From Superficieibacter electus (GTDB lineage Bacteria > Pseudomonadota > Gammaproteobacteria > Enterobacterales > Enterobacteriaceae), in assembly GCF_002915575.1 (NCBI RefSeq), contig NZ_PQGD01000022.1, positions 25,080 through 89,079 of the forward strand: DNA of 64,000 nucleotides, in the 5' to 3' direction. The notes under the pieces were generated by a model. It was not told where the DNA came from and made no database searches. It saw only the letters and a list, made by a program, of their open reading frames with translations. The position numbers were made by a program, and so were the translations under genes. Below, one piece after another: positions 36,662 through 46,306 of the stretch; position 1 is the first letter of the stretch; the number at the start of each line of letters is the position of its first letter.

Positions 36662-38475
36662 ATGTATGGTCAACGGCTTGAACAACAGTACCTACGCTTG
36701 CTGGCTCTGTTTCCCTACAGAGAAAAGAACATCACCCTGCAGGGCTTGGCTGATAAACTCTGTTGCAGTAAACGCCACATGCGTTCACTGCTGGTTGATA
36801 TGCAAGCCCGGAATTGGCTGGAGTGGGAAGCCAGTCCTGGACGTGGTCATCAGGCCCGGCTACGGCTGTTGTGCAGCGAACAGCAATTGCAGATGGAAAA
36901 AGCTGAACATCTGTTGAAGTCCGGTAACTTTGATGCCGCCCTTGATCTGCTTGGTGCAGAAAAGCACCTTATCGCACCGTTGCTGCGCTCCCGGCTAGGA
37001 TATAACATCCGTGATGATTACCAGTCGCTACGTATTCCCTATTATCGTACGATGCCCAATCTCTATCCGGGTACGCCTCTTCGTCGCTCGGAACTTCATC
37101 TGGTCAGACAAATATTTAATGGGCTCACCCGTATTAATGAGGAAAGCGGAGTCGTTGAAAAAGATCTTGCCCATTACTGGCGCATGATTGATCCTTTGCA
37201 CTGGCGCTTTTTCCTGAGACCGGGTGTGCGATTTCACGATGGACGGGAGCTAACCAGTCAGGATGTGGTGACCTCATTAACCCGCTGCGCTCAATTGCCG
37301 TTGTTTTCACATCTGAAAAAAATTGATGAACAGGGTGTACTAAGCGTAACTATTGAACTGACTCAACCAGATCGTCTATTGCCGCAATTACTCGCCGATC
37401 CTGCAGCCATGATTTTACCTGCTGATCACACTATACGGGATAATTTTGCTGCCCGACCTGTCGGCACCGGCCCCTATATGGTTTGTGAGAATGATAAATG
37501 GCATTTACTGATGCGGGCTTTTGATAATTATTTCGGTTTCCGGGGGCTACTTGATGAGATCGAGGTGATTGTATGGCCTGATCTGGGGCAGCCCACTAAC
37601 CGGGAGCATCTGACGAGCGATGTTGTCTCTAACCCCCCCTTGTAAATGACACAGGTAGTGGACTCACCCTGGACGTGAATTCGTCCGCCTGGTTAAGCTC
37701 CAGTATCAGCGATATTGACTTCGCTACCGGTTTTGCTGTGGGATTAACAGGAAAACCTTCTGATTTATTTCGGGAAATGTTTCTTGAGCGGGGCGGGTAT
37801 TTTTTACTGTGCGATAGCCGCTCCCCCCATTGGAGCGCGATTGAACACAGGCGCTGGATTAGAGAAAAACTCAATCCCTACTTGCTGGCTCAACAGCTGG
37901 ACGAACAGATTCGTCCCTTTTGGGTACCCACGGGAAGCTTGCTACCGACCTGGTTCCACTGTGTGGACAATGGTCCGGCTCTGGTGCCTTTTGCCACCAG
38001 AACGGATAGCCCCACATTGAGACTACGTCTTGCATATCATCAACAGCATCCGGAATATCCGATGTTGGCTGAGGAAATAAAAAAAATACTGGCTGTCGAG
38101 GGGATCCACTTAGATATCATACAACTGGACTATGGATGTTGGGCCAGGGGAGAAGCAGAAGCCGATCTCTGGCTGGGTACGGTAAATTTTGCCGTACCGG
38201 AAACCTGGAATGTGGGGGCGTGGCTGCTGGGGATGCCATTATTAAAACATTCAATATCAGGTGGGGATGCACAGTTGTTCAATGACTGGCTACAGCTCTG
38301 GCGCGCCGAGTCGCTCGATTCGGAGCAATTAATGCAACATGTAGTCAGTAAAGGATGGCTGCAACCCTTATTCCATCACTGGATGCGACTGAAAGGGCCA
38401 AACCAGGCTGTGGGCATTCATCTGAATAATCTGGGCTGGTTTGATTTTAATACTACCTGGATAGAGCCAGAATAA
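36662..38475 (+). pseudogene. SgrR-family regulator, frameshifted in a C7 run
   Basis: From ATG 36662 the first about 110 residues form the SgrR-type winged helix (LQGLADKLCCSKRHMRSLLV). An SBP_bac_5-like solute-binding domain follows (GLTRINEESGVVEKDLAHYW, then VRFHDGRELTSQDVVTSLTR). The frame stops at 37645. It resumes in the -1 register as PPLVNDTGSGLTLDVNSSAW through to 38475. The break is in AACCCCCCCTT at about 37631-37640; one extra C restores one frame of about 600 aa (SgrR itself is 551). It is divergent from the AroE-like and PTS genes. Mutation, phase variation or sequencing error are all possible. Confidence 0.85.
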
Positions 38476-38503
38476 AAATGGAAAAAAAATTTTGCAACCA
38501 TGG

Positions 38504-38735
38504 TTAGCACGCATTCAGGTGCACTTTGTTTAGTTTTCTGCTGACGTTCGGCAAGTCGCTGCTTTGCCAGCCGTTAATGATCATACGATGTTCTGCCCAC
38601 GGTCGCCCGGCGCGTGTTGAGGCTGTTTCCCAGCGGTAACCAACGCCGTATACTGCGCGGATAAATATCCGCCTGGCATCCAGCATCTGTAGTTTACGCC
38701 GCAGATTTTTGATATGGCTATCACAACTGCAACTA
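38504..38735 (-). pseudogene. C-terminal fragment of a BaeR-like response regulator
   Basis: The minus-strand frame reads [20 protein letters not shown], then [13 protein letters not shown], which matches the winged-helix end of BaeR ([18 protein letters not shown] ... [13 protein letters not shown]). The receiver domain and the first half of the DNA-binding domain are absent. After the conserved part, about 35 unrelated residues run to a stop at 38504. In E. coli, BaeR controls efflux genes; the fragment lies 0.9 kb from an efflux operon. Confidence 0.8.
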
Positions 38736-38837
38736 ATTAATAAGTATTGACGTTATTCCTGAAGTCCCCCTCACATCTACCTTTATTCACAATAACCCTC
38801 TTCTCGCTCATAGCGTTCTGCAAGATCTGATCGTGCG

Positions 38838-39278
38838 TTACATGGATGTATTTATTACCCAAAAATATGTGACCTTTCTGGCACTGCTACTGCTTACACT
38901 GATCTCTGGTATGGATTTGGCCGCATTTCTCAAAGCAGTGTTGAACGCAATGACAGTCACAGACCGACATTCATTCTTCACGCGATTTGAATGGCTTTGA
39001 AAAACAAAAACATCCTCTGGATATTTATCCCGTCTGCGGTTGAGAATCGTCATTACCGGTGGCGTTAATCCAATACGAAGTGCTTTCAGGCGCCCATGCT
39101 CCCGGATTAACATTGAATCGCCACTGATGTCTTCGTATCGCAGCGCTAACAACCGCCCCACACTCAGACCGGTGTAATAAATGAGCGCCCACAAATCAGC
39201 CCAGGTGTCTGAGATATGGGCTAGTTGACTATTTATTATCAAAAACTGAGCGAACGTTAGCGTTTTATGACTACTCAC
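38838..39278 (-). pseudogene. Truncated tyrosine recombinase
   Basis: A 146-codon frame contains ALIYYTGLSVGRLLALRYED with the first catalytic Arg (in GLSVGR), and LRIGLTPPVMTILNRRRDKY. The normal HxxR and nucleophilic Tyr regions are replaced by SSSSARKVTYFWVINTSM. N-terminal domains are missing too. It is a leftover phage or island integrase and is not expected to be active. The gap from 39279 to 39617 has no gene. Confidence 0.7.
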
Positions 39279-39617
39279 ATTCAGACCAGGCTATTCTTTA
39301 TTTATCGTGTGTATTGTCTCAGAAGTTGACTTCAGAGAACAATAGTTAAGGCTCAGTCAGTCCGACGTCAAAACCCAGCCTTAAAATTCCACGGACTCTG
39401 GATTTTACATATTGCGATTCTCTTACCTGACATCCCCCTCTCTCCAGAATGAGGAGGGAGAGATATAGATTAAAAATCAATGCATTAAGAATAATTCTGG
39501 CGAAATCCCCCCCGGCCGGATGATTGCTGATTCTGACAAAATGAACAGTAATTCCGGTCATGGTGCAAAATCGTGATATTTTTCGCCGGAATACACGTTC
39601 AGTGATTCAACCGGAAA

Positions 39618-41120
39618 CTATCGGGGATAATTCCCGGTCGCCCGATTGACGGCGGCAAATGCTTTTCTCACCTCACTTTCGCTGTCCACCAGAGCCGTTC
39701 GCGCCTGGATTGCGCTGCGCTGGCTGTCCAGAACGTTGATAAAATCCGTCATTCCGCCTTTATAACGGGCATCGGTGATGGACAGCGCTTCTTCAGCGCT
39801 TTTTACCTGCTGTTGCTGCTGATGCAGTTTTTGCTGTGCCGCGGTATACCGGTTCAGTGCATCATCGATTTCCTGCCACGCTTTCAGCACGGTTTTATGA
39901 AAGTCCACGGCCGCCTGCTGCTGTTCCACCTCACGCAACACCACCACCGATTTCCGTTTGCCATAATCGAACAGCGGCAGGTCGAGGCTGGGGCCAATGG
40001 ACCAGGTTCGGGTACCCCATTGACCAAAATCACTCCCCTTCCAGGTGTCATAGCCAAAGCGCCCGCCCAGCGTGATGCTGGGATACAGTTCCGCTTTAGC
40101 TACACCAATCCGCGCGGTGGCGGCATGAAGTTTTGCTTCGGCAGAACGGATATCCGGACGGTTGATTGCCACCTGCGAGGGCAGCCCGGCGTTCAGTGCC
40201 GGCAGTGCGGTCTGACCGGCGCTGTTATATTGCGGGCCCAGTTCTTTCTGAAGTTCCCCTGGCCGTTCGCCAAGTAGCAGCAGGATCTGGTTGATGGTCT
40301 GCCCCTCCTGCTGGCGCAGATCGACCTGTTTTGCCCGGGTGGCGGCCAGTTCGGACTGCTGACGCTCCAGCGCGCTGTAATCCAGCGAGCCACCCTGTGT
40401 CTGCGCCCTGATTAAGATCAGCCGCTCATCCATCGACCGCTCATCCTCTTTTGCCAGCACAATTTGCTGCTGGATATCCCGCAGTGTGTAATAGTTCGTC
40501 ACCACATCGCTGATGATGCTCAGTTGCGCCTGCGCCAGCAGGGCTTTCTGCGCTTCGGTGTCGGCACCGGCGGCTTCCACGGCCCGGCGAACATGACCCC
40601 ATAAATCAATTTCCCAGGAAAAATCCACGCCCGCCTGATACCAGGAGTACGGCTGCCCGAACATGTCAAGCAACGAGTCTGCATTCGTACCCGAATAGAC
40701 TTCACTGATAAGCCGTGTACCGCTCCCCTTCTCACTGGTCTTTTCCCGGCTGACTTTCCCCGAGAGGGTGGCTTCCGGCAACTGCGCCGCCGAGGCCTGA
40801 GAACCCTGCGCACGGGCGGCGGCAAAATTGAGCGCTGCGGTTTTCAAATCCGGGCTGGCGCTCAGCGCCTTCGTGACCAGTTGATTAAGAATGGGGTCCT
40901 GGTAACTTTCCCACCAGCGGGCATTGATCTGTGCGTCGCTTCCCGGCAACTGATGCAGCGACGCATCGCCACTGCGCCATGCCGACCAGTCCGAAGGATG
41001 GTCAACCTGCGGTTTTTGATAATCCGGGCCAACAGTACAACCGCTCAGCGCCAGCATAAGCGCCAGTGCTGGCATAGCAAGCAAAGAGGGGTGTGAAGCA
41101 GATGTAAAACAAGATGTCAT
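39618..41120 (-). CDS. Outer-membrane efflux channel lipoprotein (NodT/TolC family)
   Basis: 500 aa. A signal peptide ends with a lipobox (LALSGCTVGPDYQKP), typical of NodT-type channels. Long coiled-coil stretches from two outer-membrane efflux repeats follow (TLRDIQQQIVLAKEDERSMD and FHKTVLKAWQEIDDALNRYT). It should form the trimeric outer-membrane duct for the exporter encoded just upstream. The start lies 15 bp after the last permease gene, so all five genes from the fusion protein onward form one operon. Intact. Confidence 0.93.
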   Translation of the reverse strand: MTSCFTSASHPSLLAMPALALMLALSGCTVGPDYQKPQVDHPSDWSAWRSGDASLHQLPGSDAQINARWWESYQDPILNQLVTKALSASPDLKTAALNFAAARAQGSQASAAQLPEATLSGKVSREKTSEKGSGTRLISEVYSGTNADSLLDMFGQPYSWYQAGVDFSWEIDLWGHVRRAVEAAGADTEAQKALLAQAQLSIISDVVTNYYTLRDIQQQIVLAKEDERSMDERLILIRAQTQGGSLDYSALERQQSELAATRAKQVDLRQQEGQTINQILLLLGERPGELQKELGPQYNSAGQTALPALNAGLPSQVAINRPDIRSAEAKLHAATARIGVAKAELYPSITLGGRFGYDTWKGSDFGQWGTRTWSIGPSLDLPLFDYGKRKSVVVLREVEQQQAAVDFHKTVLKAWQEIDDALNRYTAAQQKLHQQQQQVKSAEEALSITDARYKGGMTDFINVLDSQRSAIQARTALVDSESEVRKAFAAVNRATGNYPR

Positions 41121-41135
41121 ATAGGAAACCTGCTG

Positions 41136-42251
41136 TCAGTAAAGACGGTTGCGGAATAGCCAGGCCGCCAGCGGTAGCGTAATGGCCGCCATAATCAATA
41201 GTGGAATAAAATCAAACGCGATGTCGGAGAATACGGTGCCTTCCAGATAAACCCGGCGCACCAGGTCAATGGCGAAACGCAGTGGGTTGGCATAGGTCAG
41301 CGTATTCAGAAAATCCGGCATCGTCTGGACCGGTGTGAGTAGTCCGGAAAGCAACATCAGGGGCATGATCAGCAGGAAGGTATACAGCATGGCCTGCTGC
41401 ATATTAACGGACACCGCCGACAACGACAGTCCCAGGCCAACCGCCGCAATATTGAAACCCAACAGCCCCAGGTACAACAACCACAGCGAACCGTTCATCG
41501 GGATGCGGAACCAGAACAGAATAATCAGCAGAATAATGGTGGACTGCACCAGCCCGACCACGATGGAGGGCAGAGCCTTACCGATCAGGATCTGCATCGG
41601 GGTATAAGGGGTGACCAGCAGTTGATCGAAGGTGCCCTGCTCCCGCTCCCGTGCCACCGACAGGGAAGCCAGCAGCAGCGTCTGCATCATGCTCAGGGAG
41701 GCAATCAGCGTCGGCATCATACTCCAGCGGGACTCCAGATTCGGGTTATACCAGGCCCGGGTTTCCAGGGAGATGGCGGCTGAAGTACCGCGATTCTGCT
41801 GGTTAAAATCAGACACCACTGCGCTCACATAGCTCGCGGCAGCGCCGGCCGTAGAAGAGTTCCTCCCATCAAGGATCACCTGCAGCGGGGATGCCTCCCC
41901 CCCGTTCAGTTTCACCGCAAAATCCGGCGGAAAAGTGATAACCAGCAACGCCCTGCCGCTGGTTATGGTGTCGGCAATTTCAGACGCGGAGGTCAGGGTG
42001 GCGGTCCGGTGGAAGACACCGGTTCCGTCCAGATGAGAAATCAGCAGCGTGGATGGCTGACTTCTGCTCTGATCGAGCACGGCGTAATCAACATTGTTGA
42101 CATCATAATTAGCCGCATAGCCAAACAGCAGTGCCTGAAGAAATGCCGGCGCAAATAAAATCACCCGGTTGGCCGGCTCCTTGAGGATAGTCAGCACCTC
42201 TTTACGGATAAGAAACCCTACCCGCCGGAGCCAGATAATACATGTTTCCAT
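41136..42251 (-). CDS. ABC-2 type exporter permease (YbhR-like)
   Basis: 371 aa from ATG 42251, chosen because it lies 2 bp after the stop of the previous gene; an in-frame start at 42332 would overlap heavily. One N-terminal membrane anchor (ANRVILFAPAFLQALLFGYA) precedes a periplasmic domain, then five C-terminal membrane segments. The motif REREQGTFDQLLVTP and LMLLSGLLTPVQTMP are the ABC-2 signature. It pairs with the neighbouring permease as a heterodimer. Confidence 0.93.
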   Translation of the reverse strand: METCIIWLRRVGFLIRKEVLTILKEPANRVILFAPAFLQALLFGYAANYDVNNVDYAVLDQSRSQPSTLLISHLDGTGVFHRTATLTSASEIADTITSGRALLVITFPPDFAVKLNGGEASPLQVILDGRNSSTAGAAASYVSAVVSDFNQQNRGTSAAISLETRAWYNPNLESRWSMMPTLIASLSMMQTLLLASLSVAREREQGTFDQLLVTPYTPMQILIGKALPSIVVGLVQSTIILLIILFWFRIPMNGSLWLLYLGLLGFNIAAVGLGLSLSAVSVNMQQAMLYTFLLIMPLMLLSGLLTPVQTMPDFLNTLTYANPLRFAIDLVRRVYLEGTVFSDIAFDFIPLLIMAAITLPLAAWLFRNRLY

Positions 42252-42253
42252 AA

Positions 42254-43387
42254 CTACACCTTCAGCCTCTTGCGTAACGACAGACGCGCGGCATTCACCA
42301 GCACCAGCGCGTACAGCAGCATGATGGAGCATTCTCGAAAATATTGCGGCCAGTCATTGCCACCCAGGAAAAGGGTCTTAATCAGCGACATAAAATGCGT
42401 GGCGGGCAGCACCTGACTGATAACCTGGATGACCAGAGGAAGGTTGCGGGTGTCGAATACGAAACCGGACAACATCATCGCTGGCATAAAACTGGCAAGC
42501 AGCGCCATCTGGCTGGCCTGGAACTGGCTCTGCGCCATGCCTGAAATCATCAGCCCCATCGCCAGCGAAACCAGCAGGTAGAGCAACGAGGCGCCGATAA
42601 TGGCCAGCAACGAACCGCGCATGGGCACTTCAAACAAAAATCGGGCGGCCAGCAGGCAGATCAGTAAATCGATAAACCCGAGGATCATATATGGTGCCAG
42701 CTTTGCCAGCACCAGCTCCAGCGGCCGGACGGGCGTCACGAAAATTGCCTCCAGCGTACCGCGCTCTTTTTCACGGGCAATCAGCAACCCGGTCAGAAAC
42801 GCCCCGATAAGCGTCAGGATCAGAACAATCAGCCCCGGAACCAGAAACCAGGTGCTGTTCCCCGATTCGTTAAACCACATACGCTGTTCAATGGTGACGC
42901 TCCCGGTACCGCTCGTGTCGCTGGCCGCTCTGTCCGCCTGGATCGCGGCATCCGAAGCCAGCGCCCCTGAAACATAGCCCTGTGTGGAAGAGGCCACGCT
43001 CGTGGAGGCACCGTTGAGGATCAGCTGTATTTTCGCCGTCCCCTGATTAACCTGCTGAGCATAATCCGGCGGAATACGCACGATGGCATCAACCTCATCA
43101 CGGCGCAGGGCCTGTCGGGCCGACGCCATATCAGGATATCGCGTCGGCGTAAGATACCGGCTGCCTGCCAGCCCGGACAGCACATCATCAGCCTGCGGCG
43201 AATGCTGCTCCATCACCACGGCGACACGGGTGTTTGACAGATCAAATGACAGCCCGTAACCAAAGAGCAGGATCAGTACCACCGGAAGCAGCAGCCCCAC
43301 GCCAAGATTACTCCTGTCCCGCAGCAGCTGACGGGTTTCCTTGCGGATCAGCGAGACAAGGCGCACCACAAAAGAGGACTGACTCAT
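42254..43387 (-). CDS. ABC-2 type exporter permease (YbhS-like)
   Basis: 377 aa with the same plan as its neighbour: an N-terminal membrane segment (LGVGLLLPVVLILLFGYGLS), a long periplasmic loop (about 45-175) and a C-terminal bundle of membrane helices with REKERGTLEAIFVTPV and MLSGFVFDTRNLP. The two permeases are clearly related. The start overlaps the ATPase stop by 4 bp. The substrate is not predictable; the E. coli YbhFSR exporter has been linked to drug and cation efflux. Confidence 0.93.
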   Translation of the reverse strand: MSQSSFVVRLVSLIRKETRQLLRDRSNLGVGLLLPVVLILLFGYGLSFDLSNTRVAVVMEQHSPQADDVLSGLAGSRYLTPTRYPDMASARQALRRDEVDAIVRIPPDYAQQVNQGTAKIQLILNGASTSVASSTQGYVSGALASDAAIQADRAASDTSGTGSVTIEQRMWFNESGNSTWFLVPGLIVLILTLIGAFLTGLLIAREKERGTLEAIFVTPVRPLELVLAKLAPYMILGFIDLLICLLAARFLFEVPMRGSLLAIIGASLLYLLVSLAMGLMISGMAQSQFQASQMALLASFMPAMMLSGFVFDTRNLPLVIQVISQVLPATHFMSLIKTLFLGGNDWPQYFRECSIMLLYALVLVNAARLSLRKRLKV

Positions 43388-45162
43388 GACTGCCTCCTGG
43401 TACCTGCCGCCCGGGCCTGTTCAACGATGGCGATAAACGCACTGTTCATATCAGCAGCGTATTCCGTCCCGGCCTGCGCGCGCACGTTACGGGGCGTGCC
43501 AAGCGCCAGCATCTTTCCCGCATCCTGAATGGCTATCCGGTCACAGTATTCCGCTTCTTCCATAAAATGCGTGGTGATGATAATGGTGATACCCTTGTTG
43601 GCCAGCTCGCCGATGGTGTACCAGAAGGCGCGTCTCGCCAGCGGATCAATACCACTGGTGGGTTCATCCAGAAACACAATCTCCGGCTCATGTAACAACG
43701 CCGCCGCCATCGCCAGACGCTGTTTAAATCCACCGGGAAGCTCGTCGCTTTTTGCTCCCGCCGTCAGCTCAAACTGATCAATCACCGTCCGGATCTGCGT
43801 TCTGAGTTTCTTTCCGTATAACCCATACGCCCCACCAAAAAAGGTCAGATTGTCCTCCACCGTGAGGTTACCGTAGAGGGCGAATTTCTGCGAGACGTAA
43901 CCAATCCGCGTCCGCGCCTGCGCCCTGGCCGTTCTGAGATTGAGGCCAGCCACCTCAAGCTGGCCGCTGGTCGCAGGAAGCAATCCACACAGCATGCGAA
44001 AGGTGGTGGTTTTACCCGCCCCATTAGGTCCGAGCAGGCCGAAGATTTCACCACGCCTGACGTCAAATGAGGTACTGGCGACAGCCGTAAAATCGCCAAA
44101 CTGCCTCACCAGGTCGCGTACCACTATCACGGGATCGCCCGCCACCGTGTCATGCCGCTGAGCTGAAACCATATCCGTCCTGACCATCCCGGCAGCAGCA
44201 GAATGGTCGCGCTGCTGCGCCTGGTGCAGGGTTAACATAAAAGCATCTTCCAGATCCGGCTCGCGTGTCTGCATCCGGGCACCATCCGGTAGATCGCCGG
44301 CGTCGATCGGCTTGATGTCGGGTCGACAGATAAAACGCACCGTATCGCCTTTCGGTACCGCATCGGCAACCCGATCCGTTTTTTCCAGCAGCGCAGCCTG
44401 TAAAGTTCGCGCTTTCATACCCGGCGGCGGAGCGACTTCCCGGGTCAGATTACGCGCCTTTTCGGTCAGTTCAGCCGGAGTCCCCTGCGCCAGAATTTTT
44501 CCCTGATACATGATATTGACCTGAGAACAGCGTTCCGCCTCATCCATATAGGCGGTACTGATGATGACGCTGAGCGCCTCCTCCTTCACCAGCTGGTCGA
44601 TAATTTGCCATAAATCCCGACGGGAAAGTGGATCCACACCGACGCTGGGTTCATCAAGCAGCAGCAGATCCGGGGAACGCACCAGCGTGCAGGCCAGCCC
44701 CAGCTTTTGTTTCATCCCGCCGGACAATTTCCCTGCGGGGCGGGAGGAAAAACGGGCCAGATCGGTTATTGCCAGCAGGCGGGCAAAACGCTCCCGACGC
44801 GTCTCCTGTGGCACGCCGTGCAAATCGGCATACAGTTCGAGATTTTCCTGAATGCTCAGATCCTCATACAGGCCAAACCGCTGCGGCATATAGCTGATCC
44901 GGTCCTGAACAGCCTGCGGATGAGCAATGACATCCGTCCCCAGTACGGTCAGCGTGCCCGATGTGGGCACATACAGCCCCGCGATTAGCCGCAAAAACGT
45001 GGTTTTCCCGGCGCCGTCAGGTCCCACCAGTGCTGTCAGCTCACCGGCACGGATGCGCAGATTCAGACCGTCCACCGCCCTGACAGGCGGTACTTTTTTA
45101 CTGCTGCCGGCAAAGGTCATCAACAGCTCGCCGGCAACCACTGCATCCTCATAGCCCTGCAT
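43384..45162 (-). CDS. Dual-domain ABC exporter ATPase (YbhF-like)
   Basis: 592 aa from ATG 45162, which overlaps the fusion-protein stop; the alternative 45177 is also possible. It contains two ABC domains. The first has Walker A VGPDGAGKTT (about 45), signature LSGGMKQKLG and DEPSVGVDP. The second has LGPNGAGKTT (about 370), LPGGFKQRLAM and DEPTSGIDP. The second signature starts L-P-G instead of L-S-G, a departure that may affect that site. It energises the two permeases from the cytoplasm. Confidence 0.94.
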   Translation of the reverse strand: MQGYEDAVVAGELLMTFAGSSKKVPPVRAVDGLNLRIRAGELTALVGPDGAGKTTFLRLIAGLYVPTSGTLTVLGTDVIAHPQAVQDRISYMPQRFGLYEDLSIQENLELYADLHGVPQETRRERFARLLAITDLARFSSRPAGKLSGGMKQKLGLACTLVRSPDLLLLDEPSVGVDPLSRRDLWQIIDQLVKEEALSVIISTAYMDEAERCSQVNIMYQGKILAQGTPAELTEKARNLTREVAPPPGMKARTLQAALLEKTDRVADAVPKGDTVRFICRPDIKPIDAGDLPDGARMQTREPDLEDAFMLTLHQAQQRDHSAAAGMVRTDMVSAQRHDTVAGDPVIVVRDLVRQFGDFTAVASTSFDVRRGEIFGLLGPNGAGKTTTFRMLCGLLPATSGQLEVAGLNLRTARAQARTRIGYVSQKFALYGNLTVEDNLTFFGGAYGLYGKKLRTQIRTVIDQFELTAGAKSDELPGGFKQRLAMAAALLHEPEIVFLDEPTSGIDPLARRAFWYTIGELANKGITIIITTHFMEEAEYCDRIAIQDAGKMLALGTPRNVRAQAGTEYAADMNSAFIAIVEQARAAGTRRQS

Positions 45163-46180
45163 GATGGCTGGTCTCATTCTGCGTCGTGTCCGTCGCAATT
45201 TTGACGGTGGCGGGCTGGCCCATCCGCAGGGTGTTTTTCGGGTCATTCACCAGCACCCGTACCTCATAGACCAGCTTAGTGCGCAGATCTTCGGTCTGTA
45301 CCGATTTTGGTGTGAACTCCGCCACGGAAGAGATATAGCCGATCTGACCAGTGACAGGCCTGTCCGGCCAGGTGTCGCTGAAGACCTGTGCTGGCATGCC
45401 GGTTCTGACCCGCCCCAGATCGCTTTCACTCAGCCAGACCCTGACCCATTTTGGATCATCCAGGGCCAGCGTGAAGGCAGGTTTCTGCGGGCCGGCCATA
45501 TCTCCTTGCTCCAGCAAGCGGGCCCGCACAACGGCATCCACAGGCGCTTTCAGCGTGCCCCGGGCAATACGGTAGTGCAGTAAATCCAGATCCGCCCGTA
45601 GCGCGTCCGTCTGTGCGACGGCCCCCTGGCGTTGTTCGCTGCGCACCCCTTTCAGCAACAAATCAAGGTTAGCCTGCCTTTCCCTGGCATTTGACGCCGC
45701 CACCCGCTGGTTGCTTCTGGCAGCGTCAGTCTCCTGTTTACTGACACCTTTTCCCCCGGTACTGGCTGCAATATTCTGCAGTCGCTTTAAATCCTGCTCC
45801 GCTTTTTCCAGTTGCGCCCGGGCGGATGCCAGCTGTGCCCGCGCCTGGGCAATTTCTTCCGGACGGGAGCCAGCCTGTTGTTCCTGGACGGTCTGCTCCT
45901 GGGCAGCCAGTTTTGCCGCAGCCTGCCGCGCCTGAATTTCCAGCGATTCCATATCAAGATTGCCGAGGATCTGACCGGCATGTACCCGATCTCCTTCCTG
46001 GACATCCAGTTGCCTGATCCTGCCTGACTCTTCAAAAGCCAGTGACACCTGGCGAATATCCACATTCCCGTGGAGCGTCACTTCACCGGCATTCCCTGAT
46101 GAACCCCTGTTCAGCCAGATTGTTGCCACCCCTCCCACTAAAACGATAATTACTACGGCGGCGATTAATGATTTTTTCAT
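45149..46180 (-). CDS. Periplasmic membrane-fusion protein (HlyD/YbhG family)
   Basis: 343 aa from ATG 46180, chosen for AAGGGATG upstream; an in-frame start 36 bp earlier lacks a site. An N-terminal anchor (SLIAAVVIIVLVGGVATIWL) is followed by a lipoyl half (GEVTLHGNVDIRQVSLAFEE), a long coiled-coil hairpin (about 75-190, rich in QARAQLASARAQLEKAEQDL) and the second lipoyl and beta-barrel parts. It connects the inner-membrane transporter to the outer-membrane channel. First gene of the exporter operon, divergent from the TetR gene. Confidence 0.93.
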   Translation of the reverse strand: MKKSLIAAVVIIVLVGGVATIWLNRGSSGNAGEVTLHGNVDIRQVSLAFEESGRIRQLDVQEGDRVHAGQILGNLDMESLEIQARQAAAKLAAQEQTVQEQQAGSRPEEIAQARAQLASARAQLEKAEQDLKRLQNIAASTGGKGVSKQETDAARSNQRVAASNARERQANLDLLLKGVRSEQRQGAVAQTDALRADLDLLHYRIARGTLKAPVDAVVRARLLEQGDMAGPQKPAFTLALDDPKWVRVWLSESDLGRVRTGMPAQVFSDTWPDRPVTGQIGYISSVAEFTPKSVQTEDLRTKLVYEVRVLVNDPKNTLRMGQPATVKIATDTTQNETSHHAGL

Positions 46181-46222
46181 CGCAACACATCCCTTAAAGG
46201 TCATCGACAGAGCCATTCAGCG

Positions 46223-46251
46223 AACTTTAAATTACAATGTAATTTAAAGTT
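46223..46251. promoter_or_regulatory. 29-bp palindromic operator between TetR and exporter genes
   Basis: Two perfect 14-bp arms (AACTTTAAATTACA and its reverse complement) flank a single A. It sits 43 bp from the fusion-protein start and 56 bp from the TetR start, overlapping probable divergent promoters. It is almost certainly the binding site of the adjacent regulator, which would then control both itself and the efflux operon. Confidence 0.8.
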
Positions 46252-46306
46252 AACTTAAAGAAGAAGAAAAGTGTATCCTTCAGGGATAATTTTTTACGGA
46301 GGCACA

